DNA of 64,000 nucleotides, from positions 248,001 through 312,000 of the forward strand of contig OZ037919.1 in assembly GCA_964035575.1 (NCBI GenBank), written 5' to 3'. A program made the position numbers and the translations under genes. The notes beneath the pieces are model-generated. The model was not told where the DNA came from. It was given only the letters and a program-made list of their open reading frames with translations, and did no database searches. Shown here piece after piece: positions 22,344 through 33,388 of the stretch (position 1 is its first letter; the number at the start of each line of letters is the position of its first letter). Source of the DNA: Rhynchopus sp. YZ270_cl-10 (lineage: Eukaryota > Euglenozoa > Diplonemea > Diplonemida > Diplonemidae).

Positions 22344-22428
22344 CACGACGGGACCCAGTGACAAGTGGCAAGTGACAAGTGAAATGGCATGTGATTTCGC
22401 TTGTCCCTTGTCACTGGGTCCCGTCGTG
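22344..22428. repeat. Hairpin, arms CACGACGGGACCCAGTGACA
   Basis: A perfect 22-bp inverted repeat (22344-22365 against 22407-22428) surrounds a loop made of AAGTGACAAGTGAAATG repeats. The right half recurs at 57408-57463, where ACTTGTCACTGGGTCCCGTC is preceded by a similar AAGTGAAATGACG stretch. This is a dispersed foldback unit with at least two copies here. Confidence 0.8.
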
Positions 22429-22499
22429 TGAGGAACGGAAAATTAACAAAAAAAAATAGTAGTTAAAAAATGTTTCTGGTGTGTTCTTTTTTTGTTAAA

Positions 22500-22550
22500 G
22501 GGTGACTAAGCAACGAGAGGCTTAGGTTCATCTTATAAACTTTTTTTTTT
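22500..22550 (+). repeat. Stem-loop repeat, CTAAGC(N6-8)GCTTAG-TCATCTTA family
   Basis: The core is a 5- to 6-bp stem CTAAGC/GCTTAG closing a variable loop, followed by G-(G/A/T)-TCATCTTA and a T tract. Here the loop is AACGAGAG. Other copies lie near 6316, 25184, 31331, 37699, 41098, 45590, 45791, 48487, 54937 and 56112. Loops vary while the stem usually stays paired, including a copy with CCAA/TTGG at 31331. A structured RNA or a retroposon derived from one is likely. Confidence 0.65.
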
Positions 22551-23429
22551 CTCTTTTTCTTTTTTTTGTACAAATTCAACGTTTTCACGCTTTCATATGC
22601 CACAAAAAAAAGGGGGGGTCCGCTTCGAAAGTGTTTTTCCGCGCTTTCAAGGGTTCCCTCATCTGAAAGAGAAATTCTGTTTCATGGTAACTACGTGGCA
22701 GGCTTTGTGATCATTTTACAAACCCCCCCTTTTTTTTTCTCTCTGTTTTGCGAAATGAGAGATTACCATGCCGAATTGGCGGGGGTTTTCTCTCTCTATA
22801 TTTTTCTTTTCTAAAAAAAAAAAAAGTTTGGGTACATTTAGACCCTATTATACCTTCTATTCAGTAGAATAGTTTGTGTATGAAACAATCTTTTCTTTTT
22901 CCTTTTCTTTTTTTGATTACTGACAAAATGTCAGATGTGGACATGACAAAAAAAAATTCAGTAATACAACAAACAACCGGAGGGGGTAAAAACTACGGTG
23001 CATTTTTTTGGGATTTCAAAACCCTTAAAAGGGTTTTTACTCCCCCCGATGTTGTATGACTGTGGTCTAGTGGAGATCATCTCGGATGCCTACGCGAACA
23101 CAACTCTCATGAACTGAATGAAAATCCTCCACGTTTTCGACCGTTCTGAGAGATACTGTCTTCAGCGCAGCAGTTGTGTCTGTGTGTATAAACCAAATTA
23201 TCTACTTCCCCCATTGGTGGTTTGCCGATACAGCACAATCCACATTCCCTATATACCTCAGACCCTATTTCAGTTTTCTCAAGAAAAAAGGACAAAAAAA
23301 AGCAAACATACTGCACAATATAAAGGCTTCTGAGTAGGAAAGCTAGGTGCGCTGTTTACCCAAATGTTGGTCCTAGTTCTTTTTTTCTTTTTTTCTTTTT
23401 TCTTTTTATATTTTTAATCAGGCTCTCCG

Positions 23430-23880
23430 CTACTGGGGGGGGCCGAATAAACGAGGTAATTCGAATAAAGCACGTACGTCGAATAAAGCACGCATTTGAA
23501 AAATGGGTTTTTTGCTTTTTTTTGCGTCGAATAAAGCACGTACGTGTTTTATTCGACTTTTTGAACTTTTCCTGTGTTGTGACAAGGTAGTTCGTATTTT
23601 GTGAAAATTTAAGTCGCTGAAATTTTGTCCATTTTTCCGTATATCCCCCACCACAAGCCGGGATTGGCTCGGAAATGCAGCAAAATCACCTCTTGGGTGA
23701 AAAAAAAATCGAAAAAAAATTGTGACTGGAAAAACTTTCCAAAAAGTTCAAAAAGGCGAATAAAGCACGTACGTGCTTTATTCGCCTTTTCAAACTTTTT
23801 TTTTTTTTTAAACCTCAGGATCTGAAGTGTAGGGACGCCTAATAAAACACGTACGTGCTTTATTCGACCCCCCCCAGTAG
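23430..23880. mobile_element. Foldback element 5, modules GAATAAAGCACGTACG
   Basis: The outer ends CTACTGGGGGGGG(C/T)CGAATAAA are inverted copies at 23430 and up to 23880. Inside lie repeated palindromic modules centred on GCACGTACGTGC, for example 23757-23784, where a 26-bp perfect palindrome occurs. The core at about 23618-23680 (TTGTCCATTT, then CCACCACA and CGGAAATGCA) matches the core of element 3 at 27535-27590 although the ends differ completely. There is no coding frame. It lies directly left of a copy of the AAGTTCTGTTGATGG element. Confidence 0.75.
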
Positions 23881-23896
23881 GATTTCCGATTTTGAA

Positions 23897-24142
23897 AATA
23901 TTCTGTTGATGGTCCACGTTGGTGGGGTACATGCTTGCGCCGCAGGCGCACGGTACGCAACTTTTTTTTTTACCAACGCCCGATTTTGACTTTTTTGGGA
24001 CGTTTGAGCACTCACCTCTCCATATCTTCTTCTCCTGAGCTTTTTTGACAGGTAGAACGGGTCTGAACCACTTAGCAGAACTTTTTTTTTTTTTCTTTTT
24101 TTCCCCATTTTCAAAAAGTTCTGTTGACAATCAACAGAACTT
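23897..24142. mobile_element. Second copy of the AAGTTCTGTTGATGG element
   Basis: The shorter relative of 4807-5334: the same ends, the same GCGCCGCAGGCGCACGGTAC hairpin module near 23937-23956, and the same CACTCACCTCTCCATATCTT block. It lacks the left hairpin module and the about 280 bases around it. Non-autonomous; no frame. Confidence 0.65.
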
Positions 24143-25477
24143 TAGTACCTAGCGGAGTGCCTGATTTTTAATTTCACTAGTTTGCTTCACTGAGGTGGTA
24201 CTTAGATTTCACCTAACTTTGTCAAAGGAGACAATGAAGCGATGGCTTGAAATACAACAGCCCGCTCGTTGACACCGCACTTTTGGTACAATGACCGTAC
24301 CGGGTGGTACCCCCCAAACCATGCAGTCCATTCCTGCATCCATTTCGATGTAAACATCCGAAGTTGACACAACTATCCTTGACATGACTCGCTGCGCTTG
24401 TTATGTCAAAAAAATACTACTGAAAGCTCTTCAGCTCCGATAGTAGGCAACCACCCTCAGTGAAGAAAAGCGAACTTTTAATTCAAACCAAATAGTCTCT
24501 TTTTTAAAAATTGTGTTCGATAAACAGAGGAGCAGTGCTCCCCTTGCGCCCAGCCTATAAAGGGTAAGGCCTTTGCACAATCCAACTTCCCTTTTATACA
24601 AAAACATCAGAAGGGTAAAAACTAAGGTAGATTTTGGTTTTTCAAACCGAAAGAGTGTTTTTTACCCAATATTTCTTGGACTTTGCTGTACTTCCACGGG
24701 GTGAACTGAGTATAGTGGAGCTTAGGGTCATCTTACCAAATTCTTTTTTTTCCCCCCACGGAGTGTCCGTGCCTGCGTCCCAGAGGCGTTTGCACAATAT
24801 CAGCTTCACCTTTTTTTCTTTAACCCTCCCCATAGAAAAAAAAAACATCCGGGGTTTTGGGGAGCCGGGGGTGCCTGCACCACAAAGGTGCTTTGCACTA
24901 CCCAAATCTTCCCCTTTTATACATAGGTACATGGGTCACGAAAGGGCTTTTGTATTTTAAAGTCAACTTTTATATACCTCACACCGCCTGCTGTCAGATG
25001 TACGAAGGCGTTTTGCACTTTCAACTTCTTTCTTTCCCATTCTTCTATTCCTTTTCAACATTTTTTTTTCGTTATTTTTCAAACAAAAAAATTCCCCTTT
25101 TTTTCCCTGCAGAAAAAACCCACCCCCGCAGCTGTCTTGCGTACTTTGGGGAGTCCTCAACCTCCTTTTATGAGACCGCTAAGCCCTGTGAGGCTTAGTA
25201 TCATCTTACTAAGAATTTTCTCTCTTTCCTCCCCCTTTTTTTCTTTGGGGTTTTCAAACATACAGTTTTTCAAAAAAAAACTTGCCATCCTGCTAAGTTT
25301 GGCCAGTAAGGCCTGCGGTGTGCTGGATACAAACTTCTTGTTCTTTTTTGTTTTTGGTGTGCACCTCGAGGGAGAGAAGGAGAAGACCTCCCCCGATGAT
25401 ATAGATAGTATTGCCAGGGGGGCTTTTATTTGGGTTATTTGACACCTTTTGTTTTTGTTTTGTTTTTTTTTGATAAA

Positions 25478-27395
25478 CACGGTGGACAGTTTGAGTGGGA
25501 CAGCGTCAAAATTTGACGTTATTTGGGATAGCGTACGCTATCCCGTTTGGGATAGCGTCTGGGATAGCGTATGCTGTCCCAGACGCTATCCCGCGGGATA
25601 GCGTACGCTATCCCAGGGAGAGCGTCTGGCCACCCAGGTACCCAGTTCGGATAGGGGCGCCCAATCTTAATAATGGGGGCTGGGGCCGGAGCCCGAAAAT
25701 TATGCCAAAAACCACCAGCCACCCGGGAAAGGGTGAACAGGCAGTCCACGTTGGGCCAGAACCGGTTACAAGGAAGCCGTGTTCTGGGGCAACGTGGGGC
25801 GCAAAGTTTTACAATTTTCATGCACGGGTGCTCCACAAATTACCAAGTATTCCTTCTTTGTTGAATTGAGAGAGAGTCGTGTTTAGCTACCACGCGGGCG
25901 TGCTTAGAATTCCTTCGAGGCCGGCACAATTTTATTTATGTGGTCGGTTAAGACGAGCCTATGAAGAACAACGAGATCATCGTTGAAAGGAGCGAACTCC
26001 CCTTCCCACAACATCTCTCAGACTTCAACTCAGAATTCATACTTGGTTCTTTGCTTTGTCCATACGCAATCAAATTGTCATGCTTTCAAGAGCATGCCTG
26101 GCCAAAATGCAACAACGTGAAAAAAAATTGTTGTTGTTCCAAAAGGCAACAAGACCACCCACAAGGAGTGTTGAATTGTGCACTGTCCGGGGGAGCGCAA
26201 AGTTTTTTCCCCGTACACAGTGGACACATCTTTATCACTTTGGTCCCACGGACACATTTGGATACTGCACGCATGCAGAAGTGCCAAACATGTCCGCACG
26301 TGGAGTGGAGTGTCCACCATGTTTTCCTGGTTTCCAAAAAGCAGTTTTTTTGCACTTACTATTTGCCCCGGTGTCTGGCAATAGAAGTGGCTAACATTGT
26401 AATGAGTAGCATATACATACCGTTGTGATCCAAATGAGTAAGACGACCAACAAAGTCCTTTGGGATTTTTTGTTGTGTCGACAATCGCCGAGTAAACCCA
26501 CCAGGTGGGAGAATTCGGGTCTGGCCGAAGCCTGTACTACGTCATTCGTCCTCAACCCTTGAGAGCAACTTTTAGGAAGAAAAGAACCTTAAAAGGGGTA
26601 GTCCGCATTAAAGTGTTGTACTTGTTATACACCATGCACGGCTACATGCTAATAAGGGTTTTGGAGGTTACAGGTAAGAGACTGCCTTCATTTCAAAAAA
26701 GGTAGAGTGGGGAAACTGTAGCTTTAGAAATCGTAGTGTAGTGTAGACACCCGAGGATGCACACTACGCTCTCTTTTTTAAGGGGGTGTCCAGCGATTCG
26801 CAATTAATTAAATACCCAGACACACCACTTTGTAGGGTGTGGTTACACTGACCTTATAGAGAAATGCGTTTTAGGTGCCCACAGATGGTCAAAACATCAA
26901 ATTTTTTGGGGTTTTTAAATAAATTTTTGCATCTTTGGACACGCAAGTCACAACACCCGATTTTTGCGTTTTTTTGCACTTTTTGGTGCCCAAAAACCCA
27001 ACTCAGGGGTCGAAATTTTCCCGAAAATTTTTTTTTTTGTTTTTGAGATTTTTTCAAAAACCGACTTGTCCTCGGTAAAAATCACAAAATTTCGGGTTCG
27101 CGAAACCGCGTTTTAGACCCCCCTAGATGCTCAAAAGTGCCAAATTTTGCTTTTAATGGCCTCAAATCGTCGAAATTAGCCCTATGTAGGGGCAAAAAAA
27201 AAAATTCGAGAGTCCCTTTCCCTGGGAGGCAATAGCCACCGGGAGCAGACGCTGTCCCGACGCTATCCCACGGGATAGCGTACGCTATCCCGACGCTATC
27301 CCACGGGACAGCATATGCTGTCCCGTGGGACAGCAATTCTGAACCAGTATTATCGTCCACTTTTGACGCTGTCCCACATCAAACTGGCCACCGTG
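25478..27395. mobile_element. Foldback element 2, modules GGGATAGCGTACGCTATCCC
   Basis: Outer inverted repeats of about 34 bp start CACGGTGG(A/C)CAGTTTGA (from 25478) and mirror to 27395. Subterminal arrays are built from the palindrome GGGATAGCGTACGCTATCCC and from GGGACAGCATATGCTGTCCC variants (25525-25620 and 27250-27335). The core matches foldback element 1 in two places: 25695-25765 against 11315-11365, and 27108-27228 against 12105-12230. A 155-residue open frame at 25961-26428 has several Cys and His but no family I recognise; it may be a remnant. No target duplication is clear. Confidence 0.8.
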
Positions 27396-27397
27396 AA

Positions 27398-27756
27398 GGG
27401 AAGGCTCGTTTTTCCATTTAATGTTACAAAGTAACAATAAAGGGGGGGGAGGGGGTCCGACCGAAATCCGGGGAAAAAACTTTTTTTTTTGTAACAATGG
27501 CGGGAAAAAGTGGCTTTTTCCAACAACAAGAACTTGTCCATTTCGGCAGATTGACCCCACCACAGTGCGGACGGATTCCGGAAATGCAAATGCGGGTGTT
27601 TTCGGATGTGCACGTCCACTGCGCCTTGTTGTTACAATAAATGAAAATTCGGGAAAACGGTTTTTCCGTGTAACATAGGGGGTGGGGAGGGGGGGGTCAC
27701 CGGGAAAAATGGTTTATTGTTACTTTGTAACATTAAAAGGAAAAACGAGCCTTCCC
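27398..27756. mobile_element. Inverted-repeat element 3, GGGAAGGCTCG ends
   Basis: Terminal inverted repeats of about 44 bp (GGGAAGGCTCGTTTTTCC at 27398, mirrored up to 27756) continue into a GTTACAAAGTAAC palindrome. The core shares the TTGTCCATTT...CGGAAATGCA block with element 5. It begins two bases after element 2 ends, and its right end touches another dispersed repeat, so three repeat units lie end to end here. Confidence 0.8.
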
Positions 27757-27757
27757 A

Positions 27758-27930
27758 AAACAACTTGTTGTCAATTCTAAAAAGATTGGAGGCAGCGCTG
27801 CGGGCAAACAAAACGGATTGTTTCCTTTGAGTACTCAATTAACCACAACAACCGTACTTCAGTTTAACACATTTTTTCATCTTTTTGTTTTCCGGCTTTG
27901 ACAAACAAAAGACCCGATCTTTTTTTTTTG
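27758..27930. repeat. Dispersed repeat shared with a gene intron
   Basis: About 170 bases starting CAACTTGTTGTCAATTCTAA match 38268-38460 closely, including GATTGGAGGCAGCGCTGC and AGTACTCAATTAACCACAAC. The second copy has an extra stretch of about 20 bases in the middle and lies in intron 2 of the gamma-carbonic anhydrase gene. Confidence 0.85.
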
Positions 27931-28654
27931 GACCCCAAAGATATTTGGTACTTCAAATACGTTTACAACGTTATTACGCTCAGAACAAAGGAAATAATTA
28001 TGTAGTATACTCATACACGCTGCTCATTGTCAACGCCAACACCCCCTCATTGAAGGGTCCACAAGAGACTTGGGATTATGTGACACCAATTTTTCTTTTC
28101 TCTTAGGGCTGTAGGGAATTTCAGATAACAGTGAGTACGTCGTAGAACTACACAAAGAAACCAATACGCCATTTCTTTAGCCACACACACACACCCTACT
28201 CTTTGTAAGGATTCGGTGTGAAGAACAAATTGTGGGCTGCTATTCCAGTGATGGTCTTTAAAAAAAATGACAGTGGAGATTGCACAACTGTGGCAACACA
28301 ACCGAGGCAACGACACTACTCCAACAATTCATCAAAATTAAGCAAAAAAAAGCTTTTCCCAGCCACACGAACACAATATTATTCAAAGAATCATAACAAT
28401 GGGAATGCTTTTAAAACGCTTTTTCTCTTTTACCTTAGTGTGGGGGGCTGTGAAGAAAAAAAACCATGGCTTGCTATCTAGTGATAGTAGTCTATAATCA
28501 AACAAAATTTTTTACCTCAGTGTACACGAGAGGCGTTCATCTTGGTCTTGTCTTTGTCTTTTCAAATAAGTGAGCACGGTGTCCCCCTGTCAGGCTCTGG
28601 CAGTTCAAGGTACCTGACAGGGACAGTGCAAAGAAAAAAAAGGGGGAGGTCAAC

Positions 28655-28825
28655 TGTATTGGAGTGTACCATTGGTAAACAATGTTATTTTCAATGATGA
28701 ATATACCTTCCCCTTTTTGCCAGTTTGTGTGTGCACGTTGAGGGAAAGGCAACTTCCTCTTTAGCCTTACTGACTCCATTTTTCTTGGAGCTTCCAGGAT
28801 TGGTACATACTCCGTTCCCTGAAAA
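28655..28825 (+). repeat. Dispersed repeat pair (second copy 30622-30845)
   Basis: The two copies share GTACCATTGGTAA, a CAATGTTATTTTCAATGATG block, GTGTGTGCACGTTGAGG and a CTTGGAG(C/T)TTCCAGGA block in the same order and spacing. The second copy carries a GT-dinucleotide expansion. The second half can pair with sequence at 30845-30905, which repeats ACTCCATT and TTCCAGGA words in inverted form. Confidence 0.75.
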
Positions 28826-29178
28826 AGGAATAAAAAAAAGCTTTCAAAGCTTGTCTACAGACTAGAGCAAAATGGGGTTGTGCACCTGATGGGGGTAAAA
28901 AATTTGTTTTACGCACACGGAGTGGGGGGGGTGATTGAGTAGTCGCGCAGGGTGGCAGCACCTTCAAGGATTCCTTCGCCCCTCCCTTCCTCCGTTTCTT
29001 GCTTTCTTGCTTTTCTTTCCCTCTCACAAAAAAGCTCTTATCTCTGTCTTTCCATAAAAAAAAAAAATGTTTTTTTTTTTTTGCTATTTTTCAGCAACCT
29101 CCTTCTCACCCAGAGAAGAACATTTATCTTACAAGTATTTCTCTCTTTTTATTGCTCCTTTGAAGAAGGGATAAGAAG

Positions 29179-29460
29179 GGAACATTTTCGTCGAGCCCGA
29201 TACCTGCACTTTCAATTCATTGAATGTATAATGGTACACTCCTCCTTTATCTTTTTTGGTATGCAATATTTCTTACGCTTTTTCAGTTTACGTTGTGCGG
29301 GAGGTCTTGCTTCTTTTATAAAGAAGGGAACGTTTTTGGTGAGTCTACGTCTGTACTTTCAATTCATTGAATGGAAAATGGTACAGTCCTCCTTTATCTT
29401 TTTGGTATGCAATATTTCTCACGCTTTTTCAGTTTACGTTGTGCGGGAGGTCTTGAGTGG
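29179..29460 (+). repeat. Tandem duplication of a 140-bp repeat unit
   Basis: The two halves (about 29179-29310 and 29322-29456) share TTTCAATTCATTGAATG, GGTATGCAATATTTCT and TTACGTTGTGCGGGAGGTCT. Looser relatives starting GGGAACATTCTTGTTGATC lie at 8086, 46738 and 57514. No gene is evident in 28-32 kb. Confidence 0.75.
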
Positions 29461-30954
29461 TCAGCATTATATCAAATAAGGTGATTGTCCATGCACTAAA
29501 CATGACCAGAACTTTATTTTTCCGAAAAGATGCGAATCAAAATCATCGACTTTTTTTTAACGTGAAAAAATAATAACCCCAGAAACCCATCTCCTTTTTG
29601 GGATAGGTTTGTTTTGTATTTCTACAAAAGGATTTCTTTCATTGTCAACCGTGTGTTGTGGTTTGACGCTTCCTTTTATTTTTTGCGGAGGGTAAATCTG
29701 CTTTCAACCCAAACCCACTGCAGAAATTTGTTTTTTTTTTTTAAATCTTTCATTCCCCTCAATTTTAGTTTCGCCGTGCTAACACGCTTTTATACAAGCG
29801 TAGCTTAAAGGAGAAATAGTTCCTCCGATACGGTCGCCAATCACCCCTCCAGGGTAATTGAGCAATCAACGAAAAAAAAACCCCCCTTTTTTTATTCTTT
29901 TTACTTTATCAGAGTTACTATTTCTTCTGTTACTCCAATAAGCCTTCATACCCATCCCCAGACCCTGCCACCCACCCACAAAGGATGTCACAGTACATAT
30001 TCTGTCGATACCAAAGGTGCGATCTCCCCCCCCAGTGTTGGTTTCGTACAGCACCCCAATAAAGTTTAGTGCAGTTTAATACAGGTGTATCAATACACCT
30101 GTTTTTAACACTCTGTACTAAGCCTGCCAACACTGGCGACCCCTCCAACCAACTATGGTGTGTTTTGAAAAAGCGACAAAATTATCAAGCATTAAACAGA
30201 GCACAAAGCACTTTCAAAACAAACAAAAAAAACATTTTCAAACTCTCCAACCAACTATGCTGTGTTTTAAAAAAAGCGGGTGTGGGTGCATGATATTTAA
30301 GGAAAACCACAAATCAAGTTTTGCTTCATTGTTGTATGGTATATGTGTGGTCGTTGTGATCTGGGTTGTGCTAATGTTTGAAATATAGTTCATGAGGGTG
30401 TGGTGCGAAGGTCTTCATGATGGGCACCTCCACGAACCCTTTGTCTTTGTTATAGGTGTCCGAGAGAATATGAAATTGCTTGGATCGCACCGCTGTTGGA
30501 GCGCCTTCTGCACAGCCGGTGTGTTATCTTTGGGTCTTCTGTTTGTAGCTTTTCATGCGAATGTTTTCTTGGAAATTCAAAAAAAAAAAAATGCCTTTTT
30601 TTTGGGCGGGGGAAATATTAGAGTTGTACCATTGGTAAGCAATGTTATTTTCAATGATGATATAGGTGAGTGACGACACCCTCCCCTTTTTTGCCAGTTG
30701 TGTGTCTGTGTGTGTGTGTGCACGTTGAGGAAAAGTCCCTCTTTTATTAGCCCCACTCTTTTAACCCCACCGACTCCATTGTTCTTGGAGTTTCCAGGAC
30801 TGTGAGTCTCTACTGTGCATACTCAGTTCCCTAAAAAGGAATGGCCATTTTTTAGGGAACGAAGTAATGTACGGTCCTGGAAGCTTCAAGAAAAATGGAG
30901 TCGGAAAAAAGAAAAAAAAAAAACACAACAACGAGATATACCCACAGCTCATGG

Positions 30955-31060
30955 TGAGTGGTATTCCTGACCACTTCTTGTCTATGGTACGGAACACCCA
31001 CGTCCCCACCCTTTGCATGAGCTCGACTGAGATGCGTTTTAGCACGTTTCAACTACTCTT
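30955..31060 (+). repeat. Dispersed repeat, ACCCTTTGCATGAGCTCGAC family
   Basis: About 80 bases from TATGGTACGGAACACCCACG to TTTCAACTACTC match 7833-7912 with few changes. The unit contains the palindrome GAGCTC. No coding frame is shared by the two copies. Confidence 0.75.
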
Positions 31061-32191
31061 CTTGTCTATCGTTCTACAATAAGAATTTGTTGCCACTAAA
31101 GAAAGTGCGAAAGTACGAGTCCGAATGGACTAACGGGCGTAACACTACAGGGTGTCTAGTTGTTCAGAGGGTTCGAGCCTTATGGAAAACTCCGCAGTGT
31201 AGTAGACCTTGGCATGAGGTACCGACTAATGTCGATTCCGATTGTGCACTGTGCATAGTCTTTTAAAAGATGTGTGGGCTTCATGAATTTGAGCATTCAT
31301 AACGTTTTCTTAGAGGTGACCCAAATCCGAGAGGCTTGGGATCATCTTCTTAACTCTTTTTAAAAAAAAAACAATGAAGAACGGATATTGGTACAGATCG
31401 TGTCGTTCTGTTTACTAGAATAGAACGGTGTGTTTGTATTCAAAAAACCATTTTTTTTTTCGACTGCGAGTAAGACACAATCCATCTTTCAAAAAAAAAA
31501 AAAATCTCTTCTTTTTACCCCACGCTGTACCTTTAACACAACTGAGGGACAGCACAGCACCCCCAAATAAAGCTCTTCATATATTGCTAAACCCTGCCAT
31601 TGTTTTTACTAACAAAACCCCCAAATGAACACTTTTGCAGAACTCTTTTTTTACTACCCTTGAGTAGAAAAGTAGCCAGAAGAAGAAAAAAGAATGGGGG
31701 GGTAAAGTATTTGTTTAGATGTAAAACCACGAAATGGATGTAGGACTGCATGGTTGGGGTGTCCACCCCCCGGTACAGCCGGTCATTGTACCAAAGGTGG
31801 TACCAAGGTGCACTGTTCACGAGAGGGCTGTTGTATTTCAAGTCAACTCTTTGCTTTGTGTTCTTAGCCCCCATTTGGTGTGCTGTTGAATACGTACCTA
31901 GTGGTGTCCCCTTTCGCCACTAACGACCGGAGCCGTCTTGCTGCGTGCGCATGCATCCTCATACAGTATACTGTGATTTTGCACAGTGTTGTGCGATCTG
32001 GCTACAATGCAGCAGACGTCATCTGCAGCAACTATACGAGATGTACATAGGTAGGGTAGGGAAATGACCTCCCGAACAAACTGATCGCCAGTTGCGAAAA
32101 TTGTTTCATCATTGCATCCACACCCCCCTCCACCCCCAAGAAGAACAGTGCTTGGTACACAACAGAGGTTGTCCTCTCTCTTCTTTTGTGA

Positions 32192-33388
32192 ATGGAGCAA
32201 AACGTGCCTCTGGCTTCTGGGACGCAGTCGGAAACGCTGGGTGTTTGTCAGACGACTTCTTCTTCTTCTTCTTCTGTCGTTGCTGCACCTATTCCAGTGG
32301 AGATGGAGCTGCACTGCGTGCTTGCGACAACCGGCTCTGCCACCTCTGTGTCAGTACCATGCGATGCGTCTGTTGGTGCCGTGAAGACTGCTGCGTGCAC
32401 TGCCTTCAACGTCTCGCCACACACCGTCTCGGTGACCCACAACGGGGAGAGGCTGGACGACAGCACCCTGCTCTGCGACACACCGGTTACACACGACGAT
32501 ATCACCCTTGTGGCGCGCGAATTCGCGGACATGAAGTGCCCCTTTGTGTACAACGCTGCAGACGTCGTATTTAGCATCGCATTCAGCCCCAATGGGGAGC
32601 ACTGTGTTCTTGGCTTGGGTGAACACACCATCGAGATCTTCAACACCGTAACAGGAAGTTTGGAAGCCTTGGTTGAATGCGAGACAACCAAATACATTGA
32701 ACGCGTGACCGTATCCCAATGCGGCACCTGGGTCTTCGCTGGGACAGACTCAGAGACATTTCAGATTGACATTTGTACCGGCAAAGTGCTCCGTTCTGTG
32801 CCAGAAGTGAGAGTCTCCCTCGGCCTGCGCTCTGCAGTTCTGTGCAACAAAGGCAAGGTGTCTGTTCGAAACATCTCCGACCTCTCTTTGATACACACCA
32901 TCTCTTTGGAGCATAACATTCTCTTCGATGCAATCATTTCCCCTTGCGATAAATACGTTGTGACGTCGCACTTTGCTTCCCCGGGGTCACGACGCACAGT
33001 TGCCACAGTATGGGATGCGACTGGGAACTGCATTGCCACTCTCCCCGGCGGAGTACGTGGCGGTATGGTCGTGTCGCCGTGCTCACGGTGGCTGGCGGTG
33101 GTTCAGCGAGGTGAGGGGTGCCGGGTGACCACCATTGGAGGCGACGCTGTGCACTACATCCCCGGACTGTACGATGCCCAGTCTGTCTACACCCCTAGTG
33201 GCCGGCTTCTCCTGCTATCCGGAAACGCGGTGTGCCTGTACTCTCCTGAGGGGGATGCATGTGTCCCAGTGGTGCCTGACTGTGGGAATATCGTAGCAGT
33301 GTCCCCATGCGGTCGTTACGTTGCGCACGGAACAGCCGCAGACCCATCTCTAGCTAGCATTGCCTTTCTCCCCTATGGAGATGAGTAG
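32192..33388 (+). CDS. Ubiquitin-like domain plus WD40-type propeller protein (398 aa)
   Basis: A single-exon gene with strong coding composition. Residues 1-37 are a Ser-rich leader (a run of six Ser from TCTTCT repeats). Residues about 38-104 fit a ubiquitin-like fold: a first strand (MELHCVLATTG), a helix (SVGAVKTAACTAFN) and the ERLDDSTLL...ITLVA end, but no C-terminal Gly-Gly for conjugation. Residues about 120-395 contain repeated four-strand units with motifs such as VVFSIAFSPNGEHCVLG, VTVSQCGTWVFAG, IISPCDKYVVTS, MVVSPCSRWLAVV and VAVSPCGRYVAHG, typical of a WD40 propeller with weak WD dipeptides. It may act as a ubiquitin-pathway or assembly adaptor; that is inference. The start could also be the Met at residue 38, which would drop the Ser leader. 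Confidence 0.85.
   Translation: MEQNVPLASGTQSETLGVCQTTSSSSSSVVAAPIPVEMELHCVLATTGSATSVSVPCDASVGAVKTAACTAFNVSPHTVSVTHNGERLDDSTLLCDTPVTHDDITLVAREFADMKCPFVYNAADVVFSIAFSPNGEHCVLGLGEHTIEIFNTVTGSLEALVECETTKYIERVTVSQCGTWVFAGTDSETFQIDICTGKVLRSVPEVRVSLGLRSAVLCNKGKVSVRNISDLSLIHTISLEHNILFDAIISPCDKYVVTSHFASPGSRRTVATVWDATGNCIATLPGGVRGGMVVSPCSRWLAVVQRGEGCRVTTIGGDAVHYIPGLYDAQSVYTPSGRLLLLSGNAVCLYSPEGDACVPVVPDCGNIVAVSPCGRYVAHGTAADPSLASIAFLPYGDE

Noticed and set aside
23064-23120. A terminal exon ending EIISDAYANTTLMN
   Set aside because: It is very short; the acceptor is plausible, but no upstream exon in the same gene can be identified.
25961-26428. A zinc-finger transposase in foldback element 2
   Set aside because: Cys and His are frequent but show no regular spacing, and no catalytic motif is visible; overlapping frames are equally open.
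28952-29479. A 175-residue Phe-rich membrane protein
   Set aside because: The frame is made of T tracts and a tandem duplicated repeat whose relatives lie in spacers elsewhere.
31080-31220. A tRNA gene suggested by GGGTTCGAGCC
   Set aside because: No acceptor stem, D-arm or anticodon arm can be drawn at the right distance.
31898-32110. Extra 5' exon of the WD40 gene (words such as YNAADV recur)
   Set aside because: The frame has a stop before 32192, and the short similarity to the main gene is too weak to call a duplicated exon.
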